Source of the DNA: Catenulispora sp. GP43 | GTDB taxonomy: Bacteria; Actinomycetota; Actinomycetes; Streptomycetales; Catenulisporaceae | Direction of reading: 5' to 3' | Length of the DNA stretch: 64,000 nt | Assembly: GCF_041260665.1 (NCBI RefSeq) | Contig: NZ_JBGCCT010000017.1 | Location: 124,001-188,000 of the forward strand | Part shown: one piece after another, positions 17,826 to 26,849 of the stretch | How positions within the stretch are numbered: position 1 is the first letter of the stretch | Layout of the letters: each line of letters begins with the position of its first letter | Position numbers and translations under genes: made by a program | The notes under the pieces: generated by a model | The model's input: only the letters and a program-made list of their open reading frames with translations | Told to the model about the DNA's origin: nothing | Database searches by the model: none

Positions 17826-18097
17826 AGAGCTCCACCATCCATCCCATCTTGGTGATGAGTCCGATTATGGGACCTCGACGGTAGGCGGCGGGTTAAAAGC
17901 TTGGCCAAATGCCGATCAATCCCGCACACGCACGAAAGGCTTCTTGTCCGATGGATTCCGGACATGGCGAACGCATCCCCAGTGAGGTGGCAACGTCCGG
18001 ATATCAGGGTATGTAAAGGCTCAGCCCGCGGCGGCGCGGCCCGGTCTGACCGTCCCCGCGCCGTCGGCCACCCGGAGCGACAAGAAGGTGAAAGCCC

Positions 18098-19150
18098 GTG
18101 TTCGAGCAGACGGAAGAACAGAGAGGATCCGGGAGCGGCATAGCCGTGACCCGGGGCGAAGAGCTCGTCTACTTGGAGCTGTGCCGACGGGGCACGGCGA
18201 CCACCGCCGAGCTGGCAGAGGCGCTGACAATGGCGCAGGACGACGTCCTGCAGCTGCTCACCGGCCTGCACAGCCGGCGGCTGGTGCGGATGTCGGAGAA
18301 CGGCGCCCGAACCCCGTGGTCCGCCGCGGCACCGGACGTGGCGATTGAGCGCATGCTCAGCAAGCGCGAGCAGTCCGAACGCCGACTACGCGAGGAGATC
18401 ACGCGGCTCCTCGACGGCTACCACCGCGAGCGCGGGCGCCGCGATCCCGGCTGCGCCGACCTGGCCGAGGTCGTCACGGGACGCGACGCCATCGCAGAGG
18501 TCTGGCTGTCCATGTTGGCCGGCGCGCGCCGGGAGGTCTCGGTGCTGGACAAAGCGCCGTTCGTCCAGGACGACACCGTCGGCCCGGAACTGGAGGTTCT
18601 GGAGCGGGGGGTCCTGTGCCGGGCGGTGTACGAACGCTCAGCGCTGCTGTTGCCCGGGCATCTGGAACAGGTCCGGATGCTGATAGCCGCCGGGGAGGAG
18701 GCGGTCGTGGTCACCGAGCTGCCGTTCAAGCTGGCCGTCGTGGACCGGCGGTGGGCCCTGCTGCCCGTGGCATCGGGCGCGGAGTTGGACGGCGCGTTGA
18801 TCGTTCGGCCATCGCCGATGTTGGACGCGCTGGTGCAGACGTTCGAAGCCCAATGGGCGCGGGCCATGCCCATACCGGCGACGGCCGGCCGTGGTGATCC
18901 GCGCGACCAGACCGGGACCATCAGCGACGGCAGCGCCCCGACCGGCGGCCGGTCAACCGATGGGCAGCGCCTCGGGGCCCTGGAACTGCTGACGCTGCTG
19001 ACCGCCGGGATGACGGACGACGCGATCGCCCGGCAGCTGCGGGTGTCGGCGCGCACCGTCCAACGGCGGGTCAGCGAACTGATGGAAGAGCTGGGCGCGC
19101 GCAACCGGTTCCAAGCCGGGGTGCAGGCGGTTCGGCGGGGACTGCTCTAG
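18098..19150 (+). CDS. transcriptional regulator with TrmB-like N-terminal and LuxR-type C-terminal domains
   Basis: A 350-residue regulator. The N-terminal winged helix (TRGEELVYLELCRRGTATTAELAEALTM) resembles TrmB-like domains. The middle part contains VWLSMLAGARREVSVLDKAPF, similar to the PLD-like sensor region of TrmB proteins. The C-terminus has a LuxR/GerE helix-turn-helix (LLTLLTAGMTDDAIARQLRV followed by SARTVQRRVSELMEELGARNRFQAGVQA). This TrmB-LuxR arrangement is common in actinomycetes, with unknown ligands. The GTG start has AAGAAGG upstream. It is an orphan, divergent from the lipoprotein gene with a 272-base gap. Its target cannot be read from the sequence. Confidence 0.82.
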   Translation: MFEQTEEQRGSGSGIAVTRGEELVYLELCRRGTATTAELAEALTMAQDDVLQLLTGLHSRRLVRMSENGARTPWSAAAPDVAIERMLSKREQSERRLREEITRLLDGYHRERGRRDPGCADLAEVVTGRDAIAEVWLSMLAGARREVSVLDKAPFVQDDTVGPELEVLERGVLCRAVYERSALLLPGHLEQVRMLIAAGEEAVVVTELPFKLAVVDRRWALLPVASGAELDGALIVRPSPMLDALVQTFEAQWARAMPIPATAGRGDPRDQTGTISDGSAPTGGRSTDGQRLGALELLTLLTAGMTDDAIARQLRVSARTVQRRVSELMEELGARNRFQAGVQAVRRGLL

Positions 19151-19650
19151 AACCGGCGCGGACCCACGAAATCGGGCATCGAGGTCAACCGGGGCAAGGC
19201 TCAGTACCTGTGGATCAGCTCGGTGGAGCCGTACCCTCCCGAGCGATCGATTCGCAGGTCGCTGAAGTAGGCCGACGCGCCGATGTCGGCTGGGAGGGCA
19301 CGCCTGTGTGGGCCTACACCCACCCGGCCTCCGCAGCCAGCGGCGACATAGACAACAGCGAAGGCTGGCGCCGCCAAGGCCGGCGGAACGCTTTCGCCAA
19401 GGTGCTGCCGGCGCCGATGCGGCCGAACCTCCCCGACGACGACATGATCGTGCAGTCTCCTATCCCGCGGTCGGGGAAGGCACCCACCGTCGAGTACTGC
19501 CTTCCGGAATGACGCGGTCCACGCTCGAAAAGTCGATCACCAGTGGGCCGGGCGGCGGAGTGGGCGGCCGCCACGTCGGCGACCGTACCCGCCCCTGCCC
19601 GCCCGGGCCCGGTACGGTCGCCGGGCTCGAAGGCCGGCGAGCGGTTCGGC
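19151..19650. other. gene-poor region with a possible coding remnant
   Basis: No intact gene. Directly after the regulator stop, the plus strand is open for about 36 codons to a stop near 19270. It reads protein-like (SGIEVNRGKAQYLW, then SSVEPYPPERSIRRSLK). It lacks a start codon and ribosome binding site, so it may be the 3' remnant of a lost gene. The frames to 19512 and on the minus strand show no family features. Confidence 0.3.
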
Positions 19651-20508
19651 TCAAGCGGCGACGACGTCACCTCCGCTGTCGCCTTCCCAGATGACGTTTT
19701 GGCGTTCGTACAGGACGCGAAGGCCCGCGCGCAGCATGTTGTTCAGAGAAGGATTGGCGCCTTCGGAACTGGGCTTGGCAACCTCTGTGACCAGCCATCG
19801 GCAGCCCGCTTCCCTGGCCACCTCGGCGCGGGCGGCTATCAGCGCCGACTGCGCGCCCTGCCCCCGGTGGCCGGCCAGGGTCGCACCGGAGTTCAGGTGG
19901 CCGAGCTCGCCATCGATGAACAGGCTTGCGCCGGCCACGATGTCGGACCCGTCCCAGACCGCGAACGGATGAAAATCCGGGTGCGAGGCCAGTGCCGTGT
20001 ACATGTCGGTGAGCCCCTCGTACGGTTGGCCGAAGAAGGTTCCGATGATGACCGAGGCCCACTCCTGCGCGTCGCTTTCGGTGACCGGGCCGACCCGAAG
20101 GTTCGTGGCCCCGACCGGTCGGGCCTCGCCGATCGGGCACGCCAGCTTCAGGAGGGTGGTGCCCGGCCGCAGGTTGCGGGTGGCCAGAATGGACTCCCAG
20201 TTCTCGGGGCGTGCCGACGGGGCGATCTGGATGGCGGCGCGAGGGCTGTCCTGAGCTCGGTAGAAGTCCAGGACCCGGTCGATCAGCTCGGCGCTGACCG
20301 GCTCGCGGGTGCCGAATCCGAGCGCCTTGCTCCAATATCCCGAAGGATCGTTGCGCACGGACAGCGCGACACCGTCGGCGATGCGGGTGGTCGCGAGCCC
20401 GAGCAGAGATCTGGCCGGCTCCGGCGTGTTCGTCTCGCAGCGATACATGAACTCGGCCTCAAGGCCCTCGGTCACTGCGGCTGCGAGGGTGGCGGAAATG
20501 GTGTGCAT
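19651..20508 (-). CDS. GNAT family N-acetyltransferase
   Basis: A 285-residue protein. The C-terminal half holds the GNAT acetyl-CoA site: strand SGATLAGHRGQGAQSALIAAR with the HRGQGA pyrophosphate loop (motif A). The N-terminal half looks like a degenerate second GNAT-like domain or a specificity domain (SPRAAIQIAPSARPENW). The substrate is unknown. It lies 48 bases after the ECF sigma factor gene on the same strand, suggesting co-transcription. Proteins of this length with two GNAT-like halves are common in actinomycetes. Confidence 0.8.
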   Translation of the reverse strand: MHTISATLAAAVTEGLEAEFMYRCETNTPEPARSLLGLATTRIADGVALSVRNDPSGYWSKALGFGTREPVSAELIDRVLDFYRAQDSPRAAIQIAPSARPENWESILATRNLRPGTTLLKLACPIGEARPVGATNLRVGPVTESDAQEWASVIIGTFFGQPYEGLTDMYTALASHPDFHPFAVWDGSDIVAGASLFIDGELGHLNSGATLAGHRGQGAQSALIAARAEVAREAGCRWLVTEVAKPSSEGANPSLNNMLRAGLRVLYERQNVIWEGDSGGDVVAA

Positions 20509-20556
20509 ACCAGTCCGGATGCGCGGGCGACCGCCGAAGTTCGATCCCGCGGCGAA

Positions 20557-21534
20557 TTATTCTGGAAGTCGTGGCGGCCGCGGCTTGTGCAGCAGCTGCA
20601 CCTTCCGGACCCGACCTCCTTCAAGGCTCTGTACCCACACCACTCCGGGTGGGCAGTGAAACGGGTCATAAGGCGGATTGACCAGATCCGCTTCCCAGAT
20701 GACAACGTTCTGGCTGGCCACGACATTGACGATGCGGTGACGTACACCGTCCTCCAGGTCCGAGTGCATCGCCCGGATCAGGCTCTGCCGGCCTCTGGTG
20801 ACCCGCCCGGTGGGCCAGACGGTCTCCACCGTAGAAGAGAAGCGCGCACCCACGGCCTCAGCGAACCTGCCGTCATAAGGAGCGCGCATCATCTCCTCGG
20901 CGACCCGGCGGTGCGCGGCGGCATGCGCGCTCACGTCACCGTACGCGGCGTCCACCGTCGCCTGCAGCGCCGCACCGAGTTTGGCGCGGGCCTCATGGAG
21001 CCGACTGCGTACGGTACCCACGGGAACCCCGCACACGGTCGCGATGCTCTCGTAACTCGTCACGTCGGTGAAGTAGCGCAGCATCGTCACCAGCCGAAGC
21101 GTCGGTGAGAGCTGGTCGAGCACGTGCCAGATCCAAGCACCCGAGACCTGACGGTCCAGCAGTTCGTCCGGGTCGGGTTCCGTTGACGGCAGGTTGAGGA
21201 GGACCGCGTCGTCAACGGTCGTGGTGTACCGCGCACGCAGCTGGGCACGGCAGACGTTGCGCACCACCGTGGAAAGCCACGACGCCACCGCGTCGGGATC
21301 ACGGAGATCCCCGATCCGGCGCAGCGCGATCAGTGTCGCGTCCTGTACCGCGTCCTCGGCCTCCGGAACGTATCCCAACAAGCTCAGCGCGATCTTGTGC
21401 ATGCGGGGCCGGTGCCGGGCGAGCAGCAGCCCCAGGCTTTGGACGTCTCCGCTCTGCGCTTCGCGAACCAGACTCGCATCAGACGGCGCCCCGCCGGCTC
21501 CACCTGCGTCCCCGAACGTGCCCGCCATGCCCAT
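20557..21534 (-). CDS. ECF sigma factor with C-terminal SnoaL/NTF2-like domain
   Basis: A 325-residue ECF sigma factor. Region 2 is visible at about residues 25-95 (LGYVPEAEDAVQDATLIALRR) and region 4 at about 135-185 (DQLSPTLRLVTMLRYFTDVT, then IATVCGVPVGTVRSRLHEARAKL). After residue 190 there is an extra domain of about 130 residues with the SnoaL-like pattern (FSSTVETVWPTGRVTRGRQSL, VWVQSLEGGRVRKVQL). In ECF groups with this extension the tail replaces a separate anti-sigma factor and controls activity. No anti-sigma gene is adjacent, which agrees. The stimulus is unknown. Confidence 0.88.
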   Translation of the reverse strand: MGMAGTFGDAGGAGGAPSDASLVREAQSGDVQSLGLLLARHRPRMHKIALSLLGYVPEAEDAVQDATLIALRRIGDLRDPDAVASWLSTVVRNVCRAQLRARYTTTVDDAVLLNLPSTEPDPDELLDRQVSGAWIWHVLDQLSPTLRLVTMLRYFTDVTSYESIATVCGVPVGTVRSRLHEARAKLGAALQATVDAAYGDVSAHAAAHRRVAEEMMRAPYDGRFAEAVGARFSSTVETVWPTGRVTRGRQSLIRAMHSDLEDGVRHRIVNVVASQNVVIWEADLVNPPYDPFHCPPGVVWVQSLEGGRVRKVQLLHKPRPPRLPE

Positions 21535-21804
21535 GTCCGCAACCTAACATGGAGCCTTACGGTCGAGATGGCGGTGGCCATCTCGACCGCTCGGGATAGC
21601 TGGAAGCGCTGCCGTTTAGCCGCCGGCGCAGGCGTTGAGCCTATTCTCTCCGCCTCGATCGCAGGCACGACCAGCGCCGAGGGAAACAACCACGTCGAAG
21701 CGCGTGACCCTTGGCCGCCCGTGCACGTTCAGCCTGCTCGGTCGTGGCGCCGTCAGGTCGGATCGGGGATGGCTGCTTCCAGGCAGAGATCTCGCTGGGG
21801 CTCG

Positions 21805-23100
21805 TCACGCGGATCCAGCTGAGCCGATGGAGATCGGCTCAGCGTAGAGCGGGTGTCGCTCTGCGAGCCGGCGTACACGGGCTCGCAGAGATTGCAGCTC
21901 CGCTGCTCCGTCATCGGCGACGAGAGCTTCGGCGATGATGTCGGCGGCTTCAGCGAAGTCTTCGTCGGTGAAGCCGCGGGTGGCCAGCGCGGGGGTGCCG
22001 ATGCGCAGGCCGGAGGTGACCATCGGTGGTCGCGGGTCGAACGGGACGGCGTTGCGGTTGACGGTGACGCCGACGTCGTGCAGGCGTGCCTCCGCCCGGC
22101 GGCCGTCGAGCGGCGAGTTCACCAGATCGACCAGGACTAGGTGGACGTCGGTGCCGCCGGTGGCTATGCGGATTCCCGCCTCTGCACAGTCTGGGGCTGA
22201 CAGCCGCTCGGCGAGGATGGCCGCTCCCCGCAGCGCCCGCGACTGCCGGTCACGGAATTCGGTACTCGCGGCGATCTTGAAGGCCACGGCCTTCGCGGCG
22301 ATCACGTGCTCCAGCGGGCCGCCTTGTTGGCCTGGGAACACCGCGGAATCGATCTTCTTGGCGAGTTCGCCTCGGCACAAGATGACTCCCCCGCGGGGCC
22401 CGCCGAGTGTCTTGTGCGTCGTCGTGGTCACAACGTCGGCGTGGGGAATCGGATCGGGATGCAGTCCGGCCGCGACCAGTCCGGCGAAGTGCGCCATGTC
22501 CACCATCAGCCTTGCGCCGACCTGGTCGGCGATGTGCCGGAAGCGGGTGAAGTCGAGGTGGCGCGGGTAGGCGGACCAGCCGGCGATGATCAGCTTCGGG
22601 CGGTGCGCGAGGGCCAGGCGTTCCACCTCGTCCATGTCGACGAGTCCGCTCGCCGCATCGACGTGGTAGGCCGCGACGGCATACAGCCGGCCGGAGAAGT
22701 TGATCCGCATACCGTGCGTCAGATGGCCGCCGTGGGCGAGGTCCAGGCCCAGGATCGTGTCGCCCGGCTCGAGCAGCGCGGCCATGGCCGCGGCGTTGGC
22801 CTGGGCTCCGGAGTGCGGCTGGACGTTGGCGTGTTCGGCGCCGAACAGCTCCTTGGCTCGGTCGATCGCGAGCTGCTCGACGACGTCGACGAACTCGCAT
22901 CCGCCGTAGTAGCGGCGTCCGGGATAGCCCTCGGCGTACTTGTTGGTCAGCACAGAACCCTGTGCCTCGAGGACGCCGACCGGCGCGAAGTTCTCCGAGG
23001 CGATCATCTCCAACGTGGACCGCTGCCGGTCGAGCTCGGCCGCGACGGCCGCTGCGATGTCCGGGTCGACGACGGCCAGTGGCTGCTGGAAGCTGTTCAT
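21805..23100 (-). CDS. glyA: serine hydroxymethyltransferase
   Basis: This pyridoxal phosphate enzyme interconverts serine and glycine with tetrahydrofolate. The 431-residue protein has the expected motifs: [46 protein letters not shown] and the cofactor lysine Lys230 in [14 protein letters not shown]. It starts 3 bases after the gcvH stop, so the genes form an operon under the glycine riboswitch. This arrangement suggests that this copy works in glycine catabolism (glycine to serine) rather than only in one-carbon supply; a second housekeeping glyA elsewhere is likely. Confidence 0.96.
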   Translation of the reverse strand: MNSFQQPLAVVDPDIAAAVAAELDRQRSTLEMIASENFAPVGVLEAQGSVLTNKYAEGYPGRRYYGGCEFVDVVEQLAIDRAKELFGAEHANVQPHSGAQANAAAMAALLEPGDTILGLDLAHGGHLTHGMRINFSGRLYAVAAYHVDAASGLVDMDEVERLALAHRPKLIIAGWSAYPRHLDFTRFRHIADQVGARLMVDMAHFAGLVAAGLHPDPIPHADVVTTTTHKTLGGPRGGVILCRGELAKKIDSAVFPGQQGGPLEHVIAAKAVAFKIAASTEFRDRQSRALRGAAILAERLSAPDCAEAGIRIATGGTDVHLVLVDLVNSPLDGRRAEARLHDVGVTVNRNAVPFDPRPPMVTSGLRIGTPALATRGFTDEDFAEAADIIAEALVADDGAAELQSLRARVRRLAERHPLYAEPISIGSAGSA

Positions 23101-23103
23101 GGA

Positions 23104-23478
23104 TCAGCCCGCCCGGGTCAGGTCGGCATACGCGGCGGCGTCGAGGGTCTCGCCGAGCTCTTCGACACGCACGCGGAACAGCCAGCCCTGTGCGTACGGA
23201 TCGGTGCCGATGGATTCCGGTGTGGCGGCGAGGTCATCGTTGACCTCGATGACCTCGCCGGTGACGGGAGAGTACAGGTCGCTGACCGACTTGGTGGACT
23301 CCAGCTCGCCGCAGGGTGTGCCGGCGGCGACGGTCTGGCCCACGGCGGGCAACGCCACATACACGATGTCGCCGAGGGCTTCGGCCGCGAAGGCGGTGAC
23401 GCCGATCGTGGCGTGTTCGCCTTCGATGCGGAGCCATTCGTGTTCGGAGGTATACAGCAGATCAGGCGGAAGCGTCAT
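23104..23478 (-). CDS. gcvH: glycine cleavage system H protein
   Basis: The lipoyl carrier of the glycine cleavage complex, 124 residues, full length. The lipoylation site is Lys63 in GELESTKSVSDLYSPVTG, and the N-terminal YTSEHEWL is typical. The reading frame stays open upstream through the riboswitch, but the ATG at 23478 has GGAG upstream and matches the family start. Its partners gcvT and gcvP are not in the window. It is the first gene after the glycine riboswitch and is followed directly by glyA. Confidence 0.95.
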   Translation of the reverse strand: MTLPPDLLYTSEHEWLRIEGEHATIGVTAFAAEALGDIVYVALPAVGQTVAAGTPCGELESTKSVSDLYSPVTGEVIEVNDDLAATPESIGTDPYAQGWLFRVRVEELGETLDAAAYADLTRAG

Positions 23479-23526
23479 GGCGCCGGAGCTCCGTTTCGTC
23501 GAACGCGTCGGGGGACGCGTGGCGGG

Positions 23527-23715
23527 AACTCCCCCTCTGTCATGGCGCCTGAGAGTTTCGCCGTCGGTTACGACGGCTTTCACCGTGGGCGAGGCGCGCG
23601 GATGCGCCTGCTTTCCAGAGTGGCCTGGCCTGGAGCGGTGACTGGTACCTGAGAGATTGACGGGGAGTTTGCTCCTTCGGCGCCCTGACCGATGGACAGG
23701 GGCTCTCCCGCTCTG
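23527..23715 (-). promoter_or_regulatory. tandem glycine riboswitch upstream of gcvH-glyA
   Basis: Read on the minus strand, the leader shows both aptamers of a tandem glycine riboswitch. Aptamer 1: GCGGGAGAGCC, the core GGCGCCGAAGGAGCAAAC and closing AATCTCTCAGGTACC. Aptamer 2: CTCTGGAAAGC, GGTGAAAGCC, GACGGCGAAACTCTCAGG and closing GACAGAGG. These are the conserved P1 stems and glycine-binding cores of the Rfam gcvT family. It ends about 50 bases before the gcvH start. Known members turn on glycine degradation genes when glycine is high. Confidence 0.93.
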
Positions 23716-23880
23716 GCTCGTGCGGCCCGATATTCGGTTGTGGTGTGGAACCGTACGCGCCGCGGAAGCCGTTGTCCATCCCCGACGGCGCCGTCTCGTG
23801 GAACAGGACGTCTCACTTCTTGAAACCAGGGCCTTGTCACCGCCCGAGCCTTCTCCCTGGACTCGCCGGCAGCCAGACAA

Positions 23881-23955
23881 CTCAATACCGGGCTGCACGA
23901 GCCAGAGCGGGAGAGCCTCGCGGCGGAAACGCAAGCGGGCGCCGAAGCTGCGGAA
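23881..23955 (+). promoter_or_regulatory. partial mirrored copy of the glycine riboswitch 5' end
   Basis: The plus strand carries 23 bases (23895-23917) identical to the 5' start of the gcvH riboswitch on the minus strand (23701-23723), ending GCGGGAGAGCC. Upstream similarity continues (AATACCGGGC against AATATCGGGC), and a GGCGCCGAAG core follows at 23938-23947. The closing CTCTCAGG half and a second aptamer are not seen downstream, and no gene follows. It looks like a decayed divergent riboswitch left after gene loss or inverted duplication. Confidence 0.6.
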
Positions 23956-24257
23956 TTCATCCGCTCGTTTGCCGAGGTCGGGAGCGCTCGACCAGCTCCG
24001 TCGCCTTCGCCGCCGACAGCACCAGCCTGAAAGCTCTGTCGTAGCTCGACGTACGGTTGTTCCGCCAGCGCGTTGGCAGGCAAAACGGCGTACGGAAGCG
24101 CTCCGTTCGCGCAGACCGTCACACCGACTCGGTCAGGACCTGACCACCCATACCGGGGCGATGACACAGGCTGTCACTGCCGCCGGCAGGGCACCAGGAG
24201 TCGGGGTCGGCGATTGACGGTTCAGTGCGAACGGCGGGCGCTACCTGGCGGCGAGGA
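23956..24257. other. region without a gene downstream of the riboswitch remnant
   Basis: No supported coding sequence in either direction. If the mirrored riboswitch once controlled a gene such as gcvP or gcvT, no trace of it is recognisable here. Confidence 0.4.
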
Positions 24258-24821
24258 TCAGTCGCCGGGCTGGTTACCGCGCGAGTTCGGGGCGTAGGGG
24301 TCGTTGCAGCCGCCGCGGGCACCGTCGAGGTTTGTGCCGTTGTACCAGTGGAGCCAGCCCCACTCGACGCAGCCGCTGTGGTTGATCTCCGCGCCCGCGC
24401 GCCATGCGTCCGGCTGGTCGATCGGGGTGTCACCGTGGGCCCACTCGCTGTCTGCGCCGGTGTTGCCTTGGCTGGCGGTGTCAGTGGCCACCTGTTGCAG
24501 CAGCGGGCCGTACGGGGTGCTGACGTACAGGGTGACCGTGGCGCTCTGGTTTTGGGCCTGGAAGGTCGGGTCCCAGGTCCAGTAGGCCCCGACGCGGTCG
24601 TTGCAGGAGTCCCAGTACTGGTCGACCCAGCCGGCGGAGACCCCCTGGTACATGTATTGGGCGTGGTCGCCGATCCAGACGTCGCCGCAGCTCGCGCTGG
24701 CCCGCGGGGCGGCCGCGCCAGCGGTGCTCGCGGCGCCCAGGGCGGTGCCTGTGGCGAGGGCGGCCGTGGCGGTGGCCATGGCGAGGGTGCGGCGCAGAAC
24801 AGGTGTGATCGATGCAGGCAT
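24258..24821 (-). CDS. secreted protein of unknown function
   Basis: A 187-residue protein with an Ala-rich signal peptide (VLRRTLAMATATAALATGTA, cleavage probably after ASTAGAAA or ASA). The mature domain of about 145 residues has four cysteines that could form two disulfides (SCGDVW, DSCNDR, SGCVEWGW, GGCNDP) and many Trp and Tyr. I do not recognise the family. The composition resembles small secreted bacterial proteins that copy the cell-wall or carbohydrate environment, but no function is claimed. The start at 24821 has GAGGA upstream; the ATG at 24833 is a weaker alternative. Confidence 0.72.
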   Translation of the reverse strand: MPASITPVLRRTLAMATATAALATGTALGAASTAGAAAPRASASCGDVWIGDHAQYMYQGVSAGWVDQYWDSCNDRVGAYWTWDPTFQAQNQSATVTLYVSTPYGPLLQQVATDTASQGNTGADSEWAHGDTPIDQPDAWRAGAEINHSGCVEWGWLHWYNGTNLDGARGGCNDPYAPNSRGNQPGD

Positions 24822-25352
24822 GATGTTCCTCATCTCAGGTGGCGTGAGCGTCGGCAAAGGCGGCTCTGACGGCTGCACAGGTCTGCCGCGTGCGGTAGGC
24901 GACGTGGAGTCGCCGACTGGGTCGGTCTTGGGCGAAGCGACAGGACTGGGCTGGTTGAGGCGGTCGGGAAGGTCCCGTTTCCAGGGCCGGTCCGGGGTAC
25001 GTAACTCAGGCTGTTGATAGCACAAATTGGCGGCTGCCTTCGCCTCCGCTTGCGCCGTGCTTGGCGGAAGCGGTAGGTCCAGACTGCCTGCGACGCCCTG
25101 GTGAAGTCACGTTTCCCGCACGAATCCGCACACCTCTGAGCAGCTGAGCGGGGGGCCGGAACCCCGCCCAGCTGGCAGCACGCCAAGTTTTCGACAGTCG
25201 CGGTCGCATGTCTTCAGCAACAGCCGCGACCTGATTCCAACGTGCTTTGACTCAGTCCCCGGCGGTGCCGGTCGACTCGGGGCGTTGCCGCGGTCGGGGT
25301 AACGCCGGGCTGGGCTGAGCGGCCCCCGCTCCCGGCGGGACCACGTCGTGGA
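24822..25352. other. intergenic region, no gene seen
   Basis: About 530 bases between divergent genes. No frame has a supported start or family pattern. The right end runs into the TGTCGCA repeats described next. Confidence 0.45.
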
Positions 25353-25404
25353 TGTCGCACGCGTCGTGGATGTCGCACGCGTCCTGCGTGTCGCATGTGT
25401 CGCA
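25353..25404 (+). repeat. four phased TGTCGCA direct repeats in a promoter region
   Basis: TGTCGCA occurs at 25353, 25371, 25389 and 25398. The first three are spaced 18 bases apart, with the surrounding CGTCGTGGA also repeated, and the last is 9 bases further. The set lies just upstream of the membrane protein gene. Regular 9/18-base spacing of the same heptamer suggests a multi-site operator, but no regulator is adjacent. Confidence 0.55.
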
Positions 25405-25433
25405 CCCCGTTTCACCTGCGGCGACGTACTACG

Positions 25434-26762
25434 GTGACGAGCGTGACCCCGACCAAGCCGCCCGGCCTCGCCCGAGCCACCGCGCTGGTGCGCCGTCCGA
25501 AGCTGTGGCTGTTCCCCTCAGTCCTGGCCACGCTGGTCGCGTTGTTCCTGGCGCTGCTGTACATGGGCGGCGTTCTGAACCCGAACGGCAACCTGCACCG
25601 GCTGCCGATCGCGCTGGTCGACGCTGATACCGGTGCGCCGCCGCCGGGGCAGCAGCAGAACCTGGGCGCGCAGGTGGCGCAGGCGGTGGTCGCCGGGACG
25701 CGGTCGAGCTCGGTGCAGTGGAAGCGGGTCGGGGCCGCCGAGGCGCAGGACATGCTGGCGTCGGGGAAGGTCTACGGTGCGCTGGTGATTCCGGCGGACT
25801 TCACCGTGTCGGTCGAGGCGCTCACCACGACGCGGGCCACGGTGCACCCGACGATCAGTGTCCTGACCAACCCGGGGCTGGGCAGTCTGGGCTCTTCGCT
25901 CGCGTCCCAGATCAACCAGGCCGCGGCGCACCAGGCGTCGCTCTCCATCGGCAAGCAGCTGACCGCGGCGGCGCCCGGCTCCGACTCCACCACGCGGCTG
26001 CTGCTGGCCGACCCGGTGGCGGTGACCACGCAGGTGGGCCATCCCATCGGCCAGCACAGCGGCCTGGGACTGACCGCGTTCTACTACACCCTGCTGCTGG
26101 TCCTGGCGGGCTTCGTCGGCGGCAACCTGATCAACTCCGGCGTGGACACCTCGCTCGGCTACGCCGACAGTGAGCTCGGCCCCTGGCACACCCGCCGCCC
26201 GACGGTACCCATCGACCGGACGCAGACCCTGCTGCTCAAGATGTTGATGACCGCCGGCATCACGGTGCTCACCACCTCGACGGTCATGCTGGCCTGCATC
26301 GCCGTCCTCGGCATGGACGCCTCGCACATCCCGCTGCTCTGGATCTTCTCCTACTGCGCGTGTCTGGCGGTCGGTCTCGGCGTCCAGGCCATCAACGCCG
26401 CGTTCGGCGGCATCGGCCAGCTGGTGTCGATGTTCGTCTTCATCGCCTTGGCCCTGCCCTCCTCCGGCGCGACCGTCCCGTTGCAGGCGACGCCGACCGT
26501 CTACCGCTTCCTCGGCGCCTTCGAACCCGTACGGCAACTCAGCGGCGGCGTGCGCTCCATCCTGTACTTCGACGCCCGCGCCGACGCCGGCCTGTCCCGG
26601 GCGTGGACCATGATCGCCATCGCGGCCGTGCTCGCGTTGATCTTCGGCTTCGCGATGACCGAGTACTACGACCGCAGGGGGCTGAGGCGGCTGACGCCGC
26701 AGCCGATGCCGGAGGCGGGGACCGGGACCGGGACAGCAGCGGGAGCTGAGGCCGGGAGTTGA
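25434..26762 (+). CDS. DUF3533/YhgE-like ABC-2 type membrane protein
   Basis: A protein of about 442 residues. One N-terminal membrane helix (PSVLATLVALFLALLYMGGV) is followed by a large extracytoplasmic domain. That domain starts with LPIALVDADTGAPPPGQQQNLG and contains GALVIPADFT. About five C-terminal helices follow, ending with GFAMTEYYDRRG. This layout matches the YhgE/Pip and DUF3533 families related to ABC-2 permeases. No ATPase gene is adjacent. The frame is open from 25395; I chose the GTG at 25434 (25443 is equally possible) because 25395 falls inside the repeat array. The C-terminal tail is Gly/Thr/Ala-rich. The transported substrate is unknown. Confidence 0.75.
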   Translation: MTSVTPTKPPGLARATALVRRPKLWLFPSVLATLVALFLALLYMGGVLNPNGNLHRLPIALVDADTGAPPPGQQQNLGAQVAQAVVAGTRSSSVQWKRVGAAEAQDMLASGKVYGALVIPADFTVSVEALTTTRATVHPTISVLTNPGLGSLGSSLASQINQAAAHQASLSIGKQLTAAAPGSDSTTRLLLADPVAVTTQVGHPIGQHSGLGLTAFYYTLLLVLAGFVGGNLINSGVDTSLGYADSELGPWHTRRPTVPIDRTQTLLLKMLMTAGITVLTTSTVMLACIAVLGMDASHIPLLWIFSYCACLAVGLGVQAINAAFGGIGQLVSMFVFIALALPSSGATVPLQATPTVYRFLGAFEPVRQLSGGVRSILYFDARADAGLSRAWTMIAIAAVLALIFGFAMTEYYDRRGLRRLTPQPMPEAGTGTGTAAGAEAGS

Positions 26763-26849
26763 GGCTGGACCGGCGGGGAGGGGCTGCTGGGCCGGTGCCG
26801 GTTTGACAGGCACCGAATCGGCGCGGATCATATGAATCGTTCTTCATGA

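Noticed and set aside
19686-20720. Similar short strings QNVIWEGD in the GNAT protein and QNVVIWEAD in the sigma factor as a duplicated element
   Set aside because: The match is only about nine residues with different surroundings; coincidence is likely.
23540-23934. Coding extension upstream of gcvH
   Set aside because: The sequence is fully explained as the glycine riboswitch.
25353-25404. Possible CRISPR repeats
   Set aside because: Repeats are 7-18 bases without unique spacers of CRISPR length, and no cas genes are present.
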